DNA of 64,000 bases from Heloderma charlesbogerti (lineage: Eukaryota; Chordata; Lepidosauria; Squamata; Helodermatidae). Of the stretch, positions 45,231 to 57,362 are shown piece by piece. Location of the stretch: assembly GCA_026122225.1 (NCBI GenBank), contig JANEZZ010000297.1:1364001-1428000 (forward strand), given 5' to 3'. The first letter of the stretch is position 1; each line of letters starts with the position of its first letter. Position numbers and translations under genes: made by a program. Under the pieces are notes generated by a model. The model was not told where the DNA came from, did no database searches, and saw only the letters and a program-made list of their open reading frames with translations.

Positions 45231-45360
45231 GGCAAATCAGATTGTTTCGCTTTCCCCTGCATTCGGTGTGTTCTATGCTCTCTTCCCTACATAAAGAACT
45301 TTGTAAATTTTGGTAAATTCTTATCAAAAATGTAGTGGAGCAATATTCTCAGCCACCTGC

Positions 45361-46485
45361 TAGGGATGTATGAAAGGTACTTACCTTTCGCGAGTTATGT
45401 TTATGGTTGGGGGGGAGGCGTTCCGTCCCTCCCCTCGGAATCCTCGCCGGGGGGGGGAGGCGCTCCGTTTCTCCCCCCCCCCCGTAATCCTGGCTGGCCG
45501 GCTGTGCTCCGCAGCGATTCTGCAGAGTCACTGGCCGGCTCCACCAGCAGCCGAACATCCGGCCGCTGGCTAGCAGGGACGCGAATGGCAGCGGCTGTAG
45601 CGGTGCCGCAAATGGCAGCGGTGGTTCGGTGGCGGCGGCGGCAGCGGGTCTTCCGACTGGCCGCCGCCGCCACCATTTCCAGTTTAAAAAAACCAAAGAA
45701 ATATTATAGGCTACGTAAAGATTTACGTAGCCTATCACAGCTAGGTTTTTTTAAAAAATGTGATAGGCTACGTAAATGTTTACATAGCCTATCAAGGCTG
45801 GCTTAAAAAAAAAACACGCGCATACGGAAATGGCAGCAGCCACGGCTGCTGCCATTTGCGTTCCTTACTTTGGCATGTCTTAGACTATTTTTTTTTTATT
45901 TAGACTATTGTTATTATTTATTTTGGCACATCTTAGTCTACGTAAACATTTACATAGACTCAGACGGCGAAAATAAGGGGAACGCAAATAGCTTAGCGTC
46001 TACGCTATTTGTGTTCCCCTTATTTTCGCCGTCTTTGTCTACGCAAATGTTTATATAGACTAAGACGTGCCAAAATAAGGAACGCAAATGGCGGCGGCCA
46101 TGGCCACCGCCATTTGCGTACGTGCGTTTTTTATTTTAAAGTCAGCCGTGATAGGCTACGTAAAGATTTACGCAGCCTATCATGTTTTTTTAAAAAAAAA
46201 CCTAGCTGTGATAGGCTACGTAAATCTTTACATAGCCTGTCATGTTTCTTTGGTATTTTTAAACTGGAAATGGCAGCGGCGGCAGCCGGTCGGAAGACCG
46301 GCCGCCGCCGCCACCGCCGCCGAACCGCCGCTGCAGCCGCCGCCGCCAGGAAGATCCACCCAAGGTAAGTCTCGTCCCGGGGGGTGACGGGGGGTGGCGG
46401 GCCATTCCGCCACCGATTTCGGGGGGCCGAATGTGCTGGCATTCGGCCTCCCTGAGATCCGTGGCAGAACTTTCGTACATCCCTA
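45361..46485 (+). mobile_element. Palindromic hAT-type element, copy 8 (B left, A right), 1125 bp
   Basis: Perfect duplication CCACCTGC (45353-45360, 46486-46493). Tips TAGGGATGTATGAAAGGTAC and CTTTCGTACATCCCTA. It is the longest intact copy. Hairpins lie at 45705-45738, 45760-45795, 46147-46182 and 46206-46243, plus the AT-rich pair around TACGTAAACATTTACATAG. The A module runs from ATG at 46270 to CCAAG|GTAAGT at 46364: 95 nt, open, phase 2 (Ala/Arg-rich). A second inverted GC-rich block at 45540-45690 mirrors it. Confidence 0.92.
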
Positions 46486-46697
46486 CCACCTGCACAAGAC
46501 AAATTCAGTAGGAACAGTTATTCTGAGCATGGAGAGGACCATCATGTACCTGCCTGCCATATATAGCCTGTCAGGAAAATAAAAGTAGTGGCACTGGAGG
46601 CCTAATTAAGCACTAACATGATTGGATACACATGGATTCAAACCCTGACTTTTAAGAGCTAAGCACTCAAAGCCCTGGGCCTAGATGCATGAATCTG

Positions 46698-47509
46698 TAG
46701 GGATGGCAGAGAATTCTGCCACGGATCTCGGGGAGGCCGAATGCCAGTGCATTCGGCCCCCTGAAATCTGTGGTGGAACGGCCTGCCCCCCCCGCCCTCC
46801 ATGTATCCCCCCCGGGACGAGACTTACCTGGCGTGGATCTTCCAGGCGGCAGTGTCTGTGGCGGCGTCGGCGTCTGTGGCAGCTAGTCGTCTGACCGGCT
46901 GCAGCCGCCGCCATTTGCAGACTTGTGGGGGGGGGTTGTTTTTTTTTTCAAGACATGATAGGCTATGTAAAGATTTACGTAGCCTATCATGGCTGGGTAA
47001 AACAAAAAGAAAAAACAACCGCTTACGCAAATGGCAGCGGCTACGGCCACCGCCATTTGCTTTCCTTATTTTTGGTGTCTTAGTCTACGTAAATATTTAT
47101 GTAGGCTAAAACGGTGAATCAAAAAGGGACGCAAATAGTGCCCGCTACGCTATTTGCATTCCTCTTATTTTTGCCGTCTTAGTCTACATAAATATTTACG
47201 TAGACTAAGACACCAAAAATAAGGAACGCAAATGGTGGCATCCGTAGCCGCCGCCATTTGTGTACGTGGGTTTTGTTTTTGTTTTTACCCAGAGCCCTCT
47301 GCGGCCGGAAATCCGGCTGCGGACAGCTCTGACCTGGGCCTGGCCGGCTGCTCCGCGGAGCCGCCGCGGAGCACAGCCGGCCATCAAGGATTCCGGGGGG
47401 GAGGAACAGAGCGCCTCCTCCCCATCGAGGATTCCGGGGGGAAGGACGGAACACCTCCCCCCCCATAAACATAATCCGTGGAAAGGTAAGTGCATTTTGT
47501 ACATCTCTA
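46698..47509 (-). mobile_element. Palindromic hAT-type element, copy 9 (A left, B right)
   Basis: Perfect duplication TGAATCTG (46690-46697, 47510-47517). Tips TAGGGATGGCAGAG and TTTTGTACATCTCTA. The A module on the minus strand (46914 to 46828, CCAG|GTAAGT) is 87 nt, open but phase 0. The right B end carries GGAAAG|GTAAGTGC pointing outward. Hairpins lie near 46955-46992, 47083-47110 and 47178-47212. Confidence 0.92.
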
Positions 47510-47655
47510 TGAATCTGTCAATTTTGATTTCTCCTATATTCAATTAAAAAATAATCTCAAATTATTTTTGTCCCAAACATGGAAAACTTTGCACATTTTG
47601 GAAAATTCTTATCAAAATTGAACTGAAACATAATGCTAACCCAACCATAGTACAT

Positions 47656-47743
47656 TTCCCATGGGCATCTGGTTGGCAGTGCATGAACAGAATGCTGGAC
47701 TAGATGGGCCCTTGGTCTGATCCAGCCTGGCTCTTATGTTCTT
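47656..47743 (+). mobile_element. CR1/L3-like LINE tail (short)
   Basis: GAACAGAATGCTGGACTAGA, then CTTGGTCTGATCCAGCCTGG and ending TCTTATGTTCTT: the last ~88 bp of the family at 203-610. Confidence 0.85.
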
Positions 47744-47759
47744 TAGTGTGGATATGCTA

Positions 47760-49330
47760 ATGGTCCATGCTATACCACAGCCTGTTTCTGAATGTCCTCT
47801 CAGTTTCAGTTGTGGTTAGCAATCTGGTACAGAAGAACTGCTGTTCCCAAAACATTCGTGGACATGCAAGAGCAGTTGAGCAACTGCTTGCTTCCTGGCC
47901 TTCATTTCTGTGTTCTGAAGGCATATGATACAACCATCTTGGTGAAGCTATGCAGATCTGGGTCCAAGCCAGCGCCTGAGCTGGATACTGTCTGGGAAAT
48001 TCTGTGCACACCATCTTGAGCTCAATCACAGATAAATGGTGGGAAATCAAAAAGTAAATAAATAAAATCTATTCTCTTGCCACAACAACTGAAACCACCT
48101 AACGTAGGCAGGGATCCAAAGAGCTACTTTTGGTATGCTGACAGGAATCTTATCCTTCTCCTTTTGAATATTAGAACCCTGTTCTCATAACATATCACAC
48201 ATTCTTTCTGAAAAGTTTTTAAAAAAAGAAGTTTGCCATTCAGTAGGCAGGGCTGCTGTTTGAAAGCCACAAGCCCCAGAGCTTGAGTGGAACTTAATGC
48301 CCCGTTTCTTGAATTCAAGCTTGTCTCTGTTCAGCAACCTCCTTTGTCCTCCAAGAAACCTGATTGCAAAGCTATATATGAAAAGAAATCCAGTATATTT
48401 TGTTTTATTTTGTCTGAGAATCTTTACTGGCTGAAAAAAACTGTGATTTTTTTTTTTTAAAGCAGAAACATCCAGAGCACAGGGGAAGAGACTGAACACC
48501 ACCACCCTTGTCTCTGTTGGAGCCTTGATAACTTCACCAGCATGAGAGAGTGGGGCATGGGAGAGATCTGCTGCAGGCTTTAAGAAACCTGGCTGCTATT
48601 TTCTGAACTTTGTTTTCCTGGCATAGCTGTTGCAGTTTGTAGTGTCTATTAAAGCCTTAATGCACAGGAAAGATTTAGTCTATTGGGCTCTGGTTTACAC
48701 ATTACTGAGAGATAATAACTGATATTGTGTTGCAATGTTTGATTTTGCCTATTTTGTAACTAATCTGAAATGTTATGTTACTATCAGTGAAATGAGTTGT
48801 TTACAATTGTAATGAGGTCCTTTTATAAATGTTGTTGTTGTACTGCTGTTTCGTTGGCCGCTTTGGGCACATTTTGTGGAAAAGCAGCAAAGAAATTAAA
48901 TGATGATGATGATGATATGATGATGATGATGAAAAAACCAAAGCAAATGAACCTAAAAATTATAAAATATAATACAGTTAACCAGTAAAATATACCAGTC
49001 ATAACCACAGAGTAGCTCATTTTCCATTTTTAATTATCTAGCTCAGAACTGCACAAGTTGTGACCCACCAATCTGATGGTAGTGCACCACCAAATATTCA
49101 CTGTGCCTGCCAGATACTTGAGAACGCTCTGCTTTTGCAGCCCTAGGCAGGCAGCAGTGTCATCTCCAGGGCAGACTTGAGAGGGCCCTTGCCAAAGTCG
49201 CTGTTGGCTCCCCTCCTTAGGTCAAAGGCCCTTCTCAGTGTGTCCTCTTTGGCCATGGGCTTACCTAGCAGCAGGCTAGGAAGCTATCATTTAATATTTC
49301 CCCCAGTGCTCCAGACCACCTGATGTAGCA
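47760..49330. other. Unassigned sequence with (GAT)n
   Basis: No gene recognised. A (GAT)n run lies at 48900-48931 after an RTE/SINE-like tail (GCAAAGAAATTAAATG). Confidence 0.5.
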
Positions 49331-49631
49331 TTAGAACATAAGAAGAGCCCTGCTGGATCAGACCAAGGGTCCATCTAGTCCAGCATTCTGTTCACAGACT
49401 GGCCAACCAGCTGCCCATGGGAAACCCACAAGCAGGACATGAGTGTAACAGCACCCTCCTGCCCATGTTCCTCAGCAACTGGTGCACATAAGCATACTGC
49501 CTCTGATACTGGAGGTAGCATATAACCATTAAGTAGTCACTGATAGCCTGTTCCTCCAGGAATTTGTTCAATCCCCTTTTAAAGCCACCCTAAGTGGCAC
49601 TACATCTTGTGGTAGTGAATTCCTTAACTAT
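49331..49631 (-). mobile_element. CR1/L3-like LINE 3' end (antisense)
   Basis: ACATAAGAAGAGCCCTGCTG through CCACAAGCAGGACATGAGTG to TCTTGTGGTAGTGAATTCC: antisense copy of the family at 203-610. Confidence 0.85.
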
Positions 49632-49639
49632 ATGCTCTG

Positions 49640-50141
49640 AGGGGTTCTGGGAAATTTCAAATGGTGGCTTCCCAGATCCAGCCACCCAGTGTGTGTATGG
49701 GGGGGGATGCACCGAGGACAAGGCAAGTGGCTACTCTGGGGCAGTGAGACTACAGCAGCTACCTGGCAGGTCTGACAGGCATTAAAAGCAAGATCTTTAT
49801 GGAGACCATCAAGGGCAAACATACAGGTTGAAACAAGCCGTGGCTGAAATGTGGCAGGTCATTATATTTAATGTGTGCATTTTTAAATGGAAATTGCAGC
49901 TGCTGGGTGGAGGTCATCTTAATTATAGGGATCACAGCAGGTGGGGAGGAGGAGTTTGACTTTCCATCCCCTACTCTGGTCCTGACAAAAATTGTCCCTC
50001 TGAAACTGCTATTTGCATTGGGAGGAAATCGCCACTGGCAAATAACAACTTCTTAGGTGGGTTTCCCCTCATGACTGAAGCAGGGAAGAAAAGGGTTAAG
50101 TTTAGTCATATTAAATTATCACCCTCCATGGCAGGAATTTG

Positions 50142-50172
<31 letters not shown>

Positions 50173-50416
50173 CAGACTTTTCCTGGCTTAGACAAGGACA
50201 TTAAACCATACAAACTGTCTTGCTGAATCAGGTGGTCAAGCCAAAAACTCCTTTTAGCCCTGTATGCTGTTTCCAGCAGGGGCCAGCCAGATGCTCCTGT
50301 GAACTTCATAGGCAGGACATGATAGCAATGGCCATATTCTGTTTGTCCCCATCTTCTAGCAATCAGAAGTATACTGTCTCTGAACACAGAGGTTTCATTC
50401 TCACTTATAATGACTA
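49640..50416. other. Unassigned sequence with (CA)n
   Basis: No gene. (CA)n at 50144-50173. Confidence 0.5.
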
Positions 50417-50424
50417 GCCAACAG

Positions 50425-51087
50425 TAGGGATGTAGGAAACACCTACCTGGCTCCATGCCGGGCAATCTGCAGTGGGGGGGAGGCGCTCCATCCCTCCCCC
50501 CAGAATCCTTGACGGGGGGAGGAGTTCTGGTCCTCACCCCTGGAATCCTGCCTAGCCGGCTCCGCTCTGCGGCCAAGCCATGGAGCCACCAGCCAGCTCC
50601 AGCTGCCCGCAGCCGGACATCCGGCTGCTGGGCAGCCCTGCAAGGAGGCAAATGGCGGCTGTCGTAGCCACCACCATTTGCATCCCTGTATTGAGCCATG
50701 ATAGGCTACGTAAATATTTACGTAGTCTATCATGGCAGGGGGGGAAAGCCCAGCATACGCAAATGGCGGTAACCACCAATACGCAAATGGCGTCCCTGCA
50801 TTAGCCATGATAGGCTACGTAAGTATTTACATAGCCTATCATGGCTATGAAGATGAAGTGAATGGCGGCCACAGGACAGCCGCCATTCGCAAAGCAGCTT
50901 GGATGGGAGCAGGTAAGTGCTCCATTTCGTGCGCCTTTTGTGGGTTGGGGGCGGCGGGGACTTTCATCCCGCATGCCTTTCGTGGGTTGGGGGGGCGGGG
51001 GCTTCATTCCGCGATGGATTTCGGGGGGCTGAATGCACTGGCATTCAGCCTCACTGAGATCTGTCATGGAATTCTCTGACATTCCTA
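50425..51087 (+). mobile_element. Palindromic hAT-type element, copy 10 (B left, A right)
   Basis: Perfect duplication GCCAACAG (50417-50424, 51088-51095). Tips TAGGGATGTAGGAAACACC and TCTCTGACATTCCTA. Two complete hairpins (about 50697-50735 and 50805-50843). The A end lacks the full ATG-to-donor module: GAGCAGGTAAGTGC near 50910 keeps a donor. Tandem GCCTTTTGTGGGTTGGGGG-type units follow. Confidence 0.9.
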
Positions 51088-51288
51088 GCCAACAGCCATG
51101 ATAGGCATGAACTCAATGAAGGAATACGCTCCACCTCCTAAAGTTTTTAGTTCACCATTTCTGCATTACCTTGGTTATATTCAGTGCATTTTGTCTGGAT
51201 AAAAAGGTCTGGAACTCTTGGATTATGCTTCTTCAGGAGTAGATGGCAATTAAATTGTAATGAAGAGCATTAAAATGGTGGACAAACG

Positions 51289-51289
<1 letters not shown>

Positions 51290-51336
<47 letters not shown>

Positions 51337-51347
51337 CATCCATCCAT
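51290..51347. repeat. (ATCT)n microsatellite
   Basis: About 13 ATCT/ATCC units. Confidence 0.9.
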
Positions 51348-51349
51348 CA

Positions 51350-52446
51350 GAAGAAGAAAAGGTGCCGGAACTCAGATCCGGTGAGTTCCACCAGAAAAAA
51401 GAAGCACTAGTTATATTCTTTATGGGTCCAGCATAGTTGCATGCATTATTTTAGAATAATGTATGCAACAGTGGTAGAAAATAAAAGTATATTAACACCA
51501 CTTACATATACAGTATATATATCTACAGTTCTCTCACTTTTGTGTGCGTGTGCATGTTAGTGTTAGTGTTAAAAACACACCTACAATCACATCTAGTTTG
51601 ATCTATGGATAAATCACTTCGAGGAAAACAAATAACCCTCTGTGTTCATTCTCAGATTCTAACAGCTGCAAGCTGTCTTAAAATTTGATCCAATTCAGGG
51701 AGGATGAGATGGCTCAAATGCAATAATAAGCCAGTTGTTGAAAACCTGGAATATTTGACTCTTATGATTCCAGACCTGAAGTGTGTAAAAAACATTTTGT
51801 ATCCCCCACCCCTCCCTGAACGTACAAATTTTTGATGGGGCTTTGAGGGTTCTTCTTGAGGAGAGAAGTGTAACAGTTGTGGTAATAAAGAAGACAGGTT
51901 GTATAATTCTAAAGAGATAAAGATTTTTATTTTCCATTAGGTGTGTGAGACAGCCTTAAGTGTTCAAGCAGTATCACACCTGAGTAATTTCATGTAGTAA
52001 AACAGATTATACCTCCAAAATAGCATTTCACAGGTGCTGTGCAGTAATGGACCCCAAGGTGATCCCTTCATTGATGGGAGTTTCACTTCAAGTCCAACAA
52101 TTCTCTTTGCACATAGAAGCCTGACAAATTCTCCTACTTGCAACTGATTCCTTATTCATTCCCCCCTTCTTCACTTCACAGTCTGAACTAGTGCTGTGCT
52201 GAACATTTCTTCCACATCTTTTTTGACCATTCTCATTCAATTTGATAGAAAAGAAATTGCTTTTGAACAGAAATTCCAAGGAGAAGAACATTTCAGAGAA
52301 ATTCTCATGGGGTGGGGTGGTTTCTTGTGCTGCTCACTTAGGACATGGCTGAGGATCATGCACAAGTGTCATGTTTTTCATTGTACAATCATCTCCAGCA
52401 GGCTGTAGCTTCCTTGGCTTCCCGCACATCAATTAAAGAACAGGGG
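51350..52446. other. Unassigned AT-rich sequence
   Basis: No gene. ACTAGTGCTGTGCTGAAC at about 52188 resembles the tip at 42015 and may start a decayed hairpin element. Confidence 0.4.
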
Positions 52447-52637
52447 AAGACATCATGAGGAATTGTTGTCGATCACAAGATGAATATGAGCCAACAATAT
52501 GATGTGGCTGCAAAAAAGGCAAATGCTATTTTAGGCTGCATTAATAGAAGTGTAGCTTCCAAATCCCGGGAAGTACTAGTTCCCCTCTACTCAGCACTGG
52601 TTAAGCCTCATCTGGAGTACTGTGTCCAGTTCTGGCG
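52447..52637 (+). mobile_element. CR1 LINE, left part of a split copy
   Basis: Encodes the end of the CR1 reverse transcriptase in frame ([20 protein letters not shown], then [20 protein letters not shown]). It stops at CCAGTTCTGGCG, where a palindromic hAT element is inserted. It resumes at 53618. Confidence 0.9.
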
Positions 52638-53617
52638 TAGGGGTGGACAAAAGTCACTTACCTGTCGTCGAAGGCCGTTCGCGGTGGGGGGGAGCGCTTC
52701 GCTGCTCCCCCTGCGAAGTTCAGGCTGGGGGGGAGGCTTCCCGCCTCGCCTGGCCGAAATTCAGGCCGGGGGGGAGGCTTCCCGCCTCGCCCGGCCGAAA
52801 TTCAGGCCGGGGAGGAGGCGCCTCGCCTCGCCCGGCCGCGAACGCGAAAGTAAAAAAAAAAAAAAAAAAACTTCCCCTGATAGGCTACGTGACGATTCAC
52901 GTAGCCTATCATGGCTAGATCTGCAAAGTCAGCCGTGATAGGCTACGTGAATCGTCACGTAGCCTATCACGGGTGACTTAAAAAAAAAAAAAATTGTGTA
53001 CGGATAATGGCGGCCCCCATAGGGAGCCGCCATTCCCGTTCCTTATTTGGTGGCTGTAGTCTACGTAAATGTTTACATAGACTACGGCAAAAATAACAGC
53101 AACGCTATTTGCGTTGCCCTTATTTTCGCCGTAGTCTACGTAAACATTTACGTAGACTACAGCCACCAAATAAGGAACGGGAATGGCGGCTTCCTATGGG
53201 GGCCGCCATTATCCGTACACACTTTTTTAATTTTTTTTTAAAGTCACCCGTGATAGGCTATGTGACAATTCACGTAGCCTATCACGGCTGACTTTGCAGA
53301 TCTAGCCGTGATAGGCTGCGTGAATCGTCACGTAGCCTATCAGGGGAAGTTGTTTTTTTTTTTTCTTTCATTACAATGGCGGCAGCGGCAGCCGGTCGAA
53401 AGACCGGCTGCCGCTCCCGCCTCGCTCGAAAACCCGCCGAACCGCCGGCTGGACCAGCCACCGGGAGGGACATTCTCAAAAGGTAAGTCCCGTCCCGGGG
53501 GGGGGGTGCGGGGTGCGGGGGGGTGCGGAGGATTTCTCCCCGAAACTTGTTCAGGGGGCCGAACACGTTGGTGCTCGGCCCCCCGAAGTTTCGGGGAGAA
53601 ATTCTCCACCATCCCTA
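52638..53617 (+). mobile_element. Palindromic hAT-type element, copy 11 (B left, A right), inside CR1
   Basis: Tips TAGGGGTGGACAAAAGTCAC and TTCTCCACCATCCCTA. Flanks GTTCTGGCG and GTTCTGGGC show an 8-bp duplication with one change, confirmed by the surrounding CR1 reading on without a gap. The central palindrome is near-perfect, centred near 53108 (ACGCTATTTGCGTTGCCC). The A module runs from ATG at 53376 to CAAAAG|GTAAGT at 53482: 107 nt, open, phase 2. The B module has three GGGGGAGGCTTCCC units. Confidence 0.93.
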
Positions 53618-54103
53618 GTTCTGGGCACCACACTTTAAGAAGGATGCAGACAAACTGGAGAGAGTTCAGAGGAGGGCAACAAAGATGATCAGGGGACTGG
53701 AAACAAAGCCCTATGAAGAGAGAATGAAAGAACTGGGCATGTTTAGCCTTGAGAAGAGAAGACTGAGGGGAGATCTTCAAGTACTTGAAAGGTTGTCACA
53801 GAGAAGAAGGCCAGCATCTCTTCTTTATCATCCCAGAGTGCAGGACACGGAATCATGGGCTGAAGTTACAGGAAGCCAAATTCTGGCTGAACATCAGGAA
53901 AAACTTCCTGACTGTAAGAGCAATATGACAATGGAACCAATTACCTGGGAGGTGGTGGGCTCTCCCACACTGGAGGCATTCAAGACGAGGCTGGACAGCC
54001 ATTTGTCAGGGATGCTCTGACTTGGATTCCTGCACTGAGCAGGGGGTTGGACTCGATGGCCTTATAGGCCCCTTCCAACCCTACTATTCTATGATTCTAT
54101 GAA
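53618..54103 (+). mobile_element. CR1 LINE, right part of a split copy
   Basis: Continues from 52637: GTTCTGGGCACCACACTTTA through [20 protein letters not shown] to the 3' terminus CCAACCCTACTATTCTATG. Together with the left part it is about 677 bp of CR1. Confidence 0.93.
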
Positions 54104-54109
54104 TTCCTC

Positions 54110-57100
54110 TCATTGGGCTTTTTCAGATCAGGAAGTGCAGGCAGCTGGGAGGCTGCAAAGCAATGGGGAGATACATAAGAGAAAGGTAAAACACACACAG
54201 CATCCTCAATCACTTTGCAGTGATTAGGTAAGCTCAAAAACACCACCAAAATAAATCATAAAAGGCCTTGAGAAGGAAGCAGAAAAATGGAATCCTTCTT
54301 CATGGGAGAAGAAACTTTCAGGAAATTGAAGGACAGATTTTCATAGAACACAAGCTCCACCTCTTCGCTGAAGGTAGATACGACACTGCCCCACCTCACA
54401 CTTGCATTGTGAAGGATGCAAAATGGGGGTCTGGCTTCCAATACAGATGCTGCTGTTGCCACTTGCAGTGGCAGCACACACGAAAACCCTTAGGGAAAAA
54501 AGAAGAAGAAGTTGTGCTACAACACCTGCCGAAGGTGAGCTCAACTTGTAAGAAATTTTTGGAGAATTTATCCTCCCCCTAGAGAAACTCCATGAAATTG
54601 TCCCCCCAGGTTCCCTGACTGCAAATAGGGTGGTTAATTTTGAGAAGCCATTTGTGCACAGCTGTAATCTGAACAGCTTCAGGTGATCATTACCACTGTC
54701 TACATGGAAACATTCCCAATACAAGCCAACATCCAAAAGCTACTACTTTCACCATGGATTTTTTAAAACTTTTTTTTCACCTTGGGACAACACATCCCCA
54801 TGACACATAACAAGCTACTTCTGAAACTCTCTTCAGTGTCAAAGTAAGGATGGACAAATGTGTCCATGTTGGTTTCTCTTCATTTTTGTTTTTCCAATCT
54901 TATGTTTGGTTTGTCTCATACTTGGAGAATGTCTCCAATCTTAATTTAGTTTTCCCTGTGTTGGCAAATTCGTAAGCAGTTCTGTGTACATTTCCCCTAA
55001 TACATGCATTTCTGTATGCATTTTGCACATGTTTTGCAAGTAATATTCCCAGTACAGTGATTTAATGTGATTTCCCCGAATATATGTGTTGTTGCACGCA
55101 TGTTTTGATTGGAGAAATCCATTGCAAAATTGGGAGAAGTGTGAATTTCAAAGGATAAACCAAGTTTGACTCACATAGTGCTTGCAGTAAATTTGCCTTA
55201 AAATGCAAACTGAACACATTTCTTCCCCATCCCCACTCAACCACATAGCATGGAGAGCTGCTGTTGAAAGAAAAGGAAGGTCAGTTGGTTTGGGAGGGAA
55301 GTCAAGAGCCCTATTCAGGCATTATCCACCACATGGTTACAATTGCATGGAGGAAGATAGCAGGCCTTGCCTGATGGCTCCACCCCCACATCAGTCTCCT
55401 GCTGCTGCTCTGCCCCCTTGCTGTCCATGCATTAGAAAGGAGCCTGCTCTATTCATGAAGGCTCCCTCCATGATTTAGAACCTGGATTGCACAGGGTTCC
55501 AGATCACAAGGGAACTTTATGCACATACAGCTGTCTCCCCTCCTCAGATGGTCCCCTAAATGCATAGCTGATTGGGAAACAGGGTCAATGGCAATGCAAC
55601 TACATGGGGGGGGGTGTCAGCTAATGCAGCCTCACTCTCATTCTTGACATGATTGTGATCATGTGGTGTATTATGCCCAAATAGGGTCCAAGATGGTTAC
55701 GTATTTAGATGTTGACCATTTTATCATGAATTGCACCATGGATCTTCATTTTGCATACTTCATAGATGCAAACCTCCAAGGCATGGTTTGAAGTGAATCA
55801 GGTTAGTCTCTGATCAGGCTGAGAGCCCTACACACACCACCTCAAGATCCTTACAGAAAAAAAGCAGGGTATGAAATAAATGTGATAAATGAATGAATAA
55901 AAACTGTCACCTCCCATTATTTTGTTCTGTTGACTTTAGCAAACCATGTAAGCAGTAGACCTTAACATCACTTTTGAATGCTTTGGGGACTTTGCTAGCC
56001 TGCTTGATAGAATTTAGGATTCTTTTTAGGCACACTTTCCCCTGTTTCCAGGGATAATTGTTCCCTGTCTTTGGTGCTTACTCTTCATTTTCCCGAGAGA
56101 GCAACTGAGGTTTATCATTGTTATTGTTGTCTTCTCAGTGTTGCCTCAGGGTCAAATTAGTCAGAGCCATCACAATAATGCATTTTGATCTGGAGTTGAT
56201 GATGACTAAATTGTCAGCCAAGCTGATAAAACAATCTGGATGTGTTTCTGTCTGGCCTTCAGTCACCAGGTTACCTCAGTATTTGTTTGGTCATTAGATG
56301 AATCTATACTGAAACTCGGAGGATCATTCATTATTATTTTAATTTAAATACACACATACACACCATGTTTCCCCCCACCCCAGCCCTTGAAAGCTCATTC
56401 ACATTTTGCTCTCCTCCAGATTAGATTTCTCCAATGTTCTGCTTTCTTGTTTGCCAAATAGACTAATTACCAACCTTCAGGTACTGTATAAATCTGTTAG
56501 TACTTCTTACTAACATCTACAGCACAGCTTTGGCTTTTCACAATAATCAAATGATGGCTTTCAGAATCCGTTTACAGTTTCTCTTGACATATAGGATCTC
56601 TTTGGGGATATGTCCCTTCGGTTATCGTTATATTTGGTTTGTTTTTATTCTTTATCATCTAAGCATGTCACACATAATTCAAACATAGTTAATCTTCCAG
56701 AAATGGTGACCATAAAATCTGCTGTTACCATAAATGTTACCAAAAATGGCAGCACTAAAATTTGGCTTTGAGGGTGGTATTTGACAGCAGAGTCTAATAT
56801 TTCAAATTCTCAAGTGTGTTACTGCGTATACTCATCCATACGTGCATGCAAACTCATGCAACCCCGTGTGTCCAACCAACAGGGAAATATAGGGACTTTT
56901 CCCAGAGGTGTGGTGTGCCCACAGCACGTGCACTGTAGCTCAACAAAGCAGGGAGATTAGCTTGTCCAAATGTGGAAAATTACCCTGAGAACAACAATGA
57001 GGAGTGAACAATGCAAGCTTTGTTTTAGTATTTTACAGAAGCAAAGAAGCCTTGCTTAGTCTATCAACCCCTTGCATATGGGCTGCTGTAAAAATGCATA

Positions 57101-57354
57101 ATATTAGGAAAAACGCTTACAAAAATGTGTGCAAATGGCAAAAATGCATGCGTTTGGAGAAATGCACACAAAAATGCATACAAATTTTCATGCAGTTTTA
57201 AAAAATTCTCAAAGTACAGGACAAACCCAATTTACAATTGTAAGAATGAAAAACTTACAGAAACCAAACCTGACAAATTTGTCTGTCCTTAGCTGGGCAA
57301 GAGCAAGTCTGTCCAAGCTGAGTCACATAGTCAAAGCATGTGCAGAATGTCCGA
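54110..57354. other. Mostly unassigned AT-rich sequence
   Basis: About 3.2 kb without a recognisable gene. Possible decayed hAT-like pieces: TAAGGATGGACAAATGTGTC (54847) to CCCATCCCCA (about 55234), and its inverse ACAAATTTGTCTGTCCTTA near 57290. TTTTGGAGAATTTATCCTCC (54558) resembles the arm at 42.1 kb. Nothing else supportable. Confidence 0.45.
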
Positions 57355-57362
57355 ATTCATGG

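Noticed and set aside
45361..46485. Host CpG-island promoter
   Set aside because: GC- and CpG-rich blocks here belong to the palindromic element, with a perfect target duplication around it. The same blocks recur in eleven other places.
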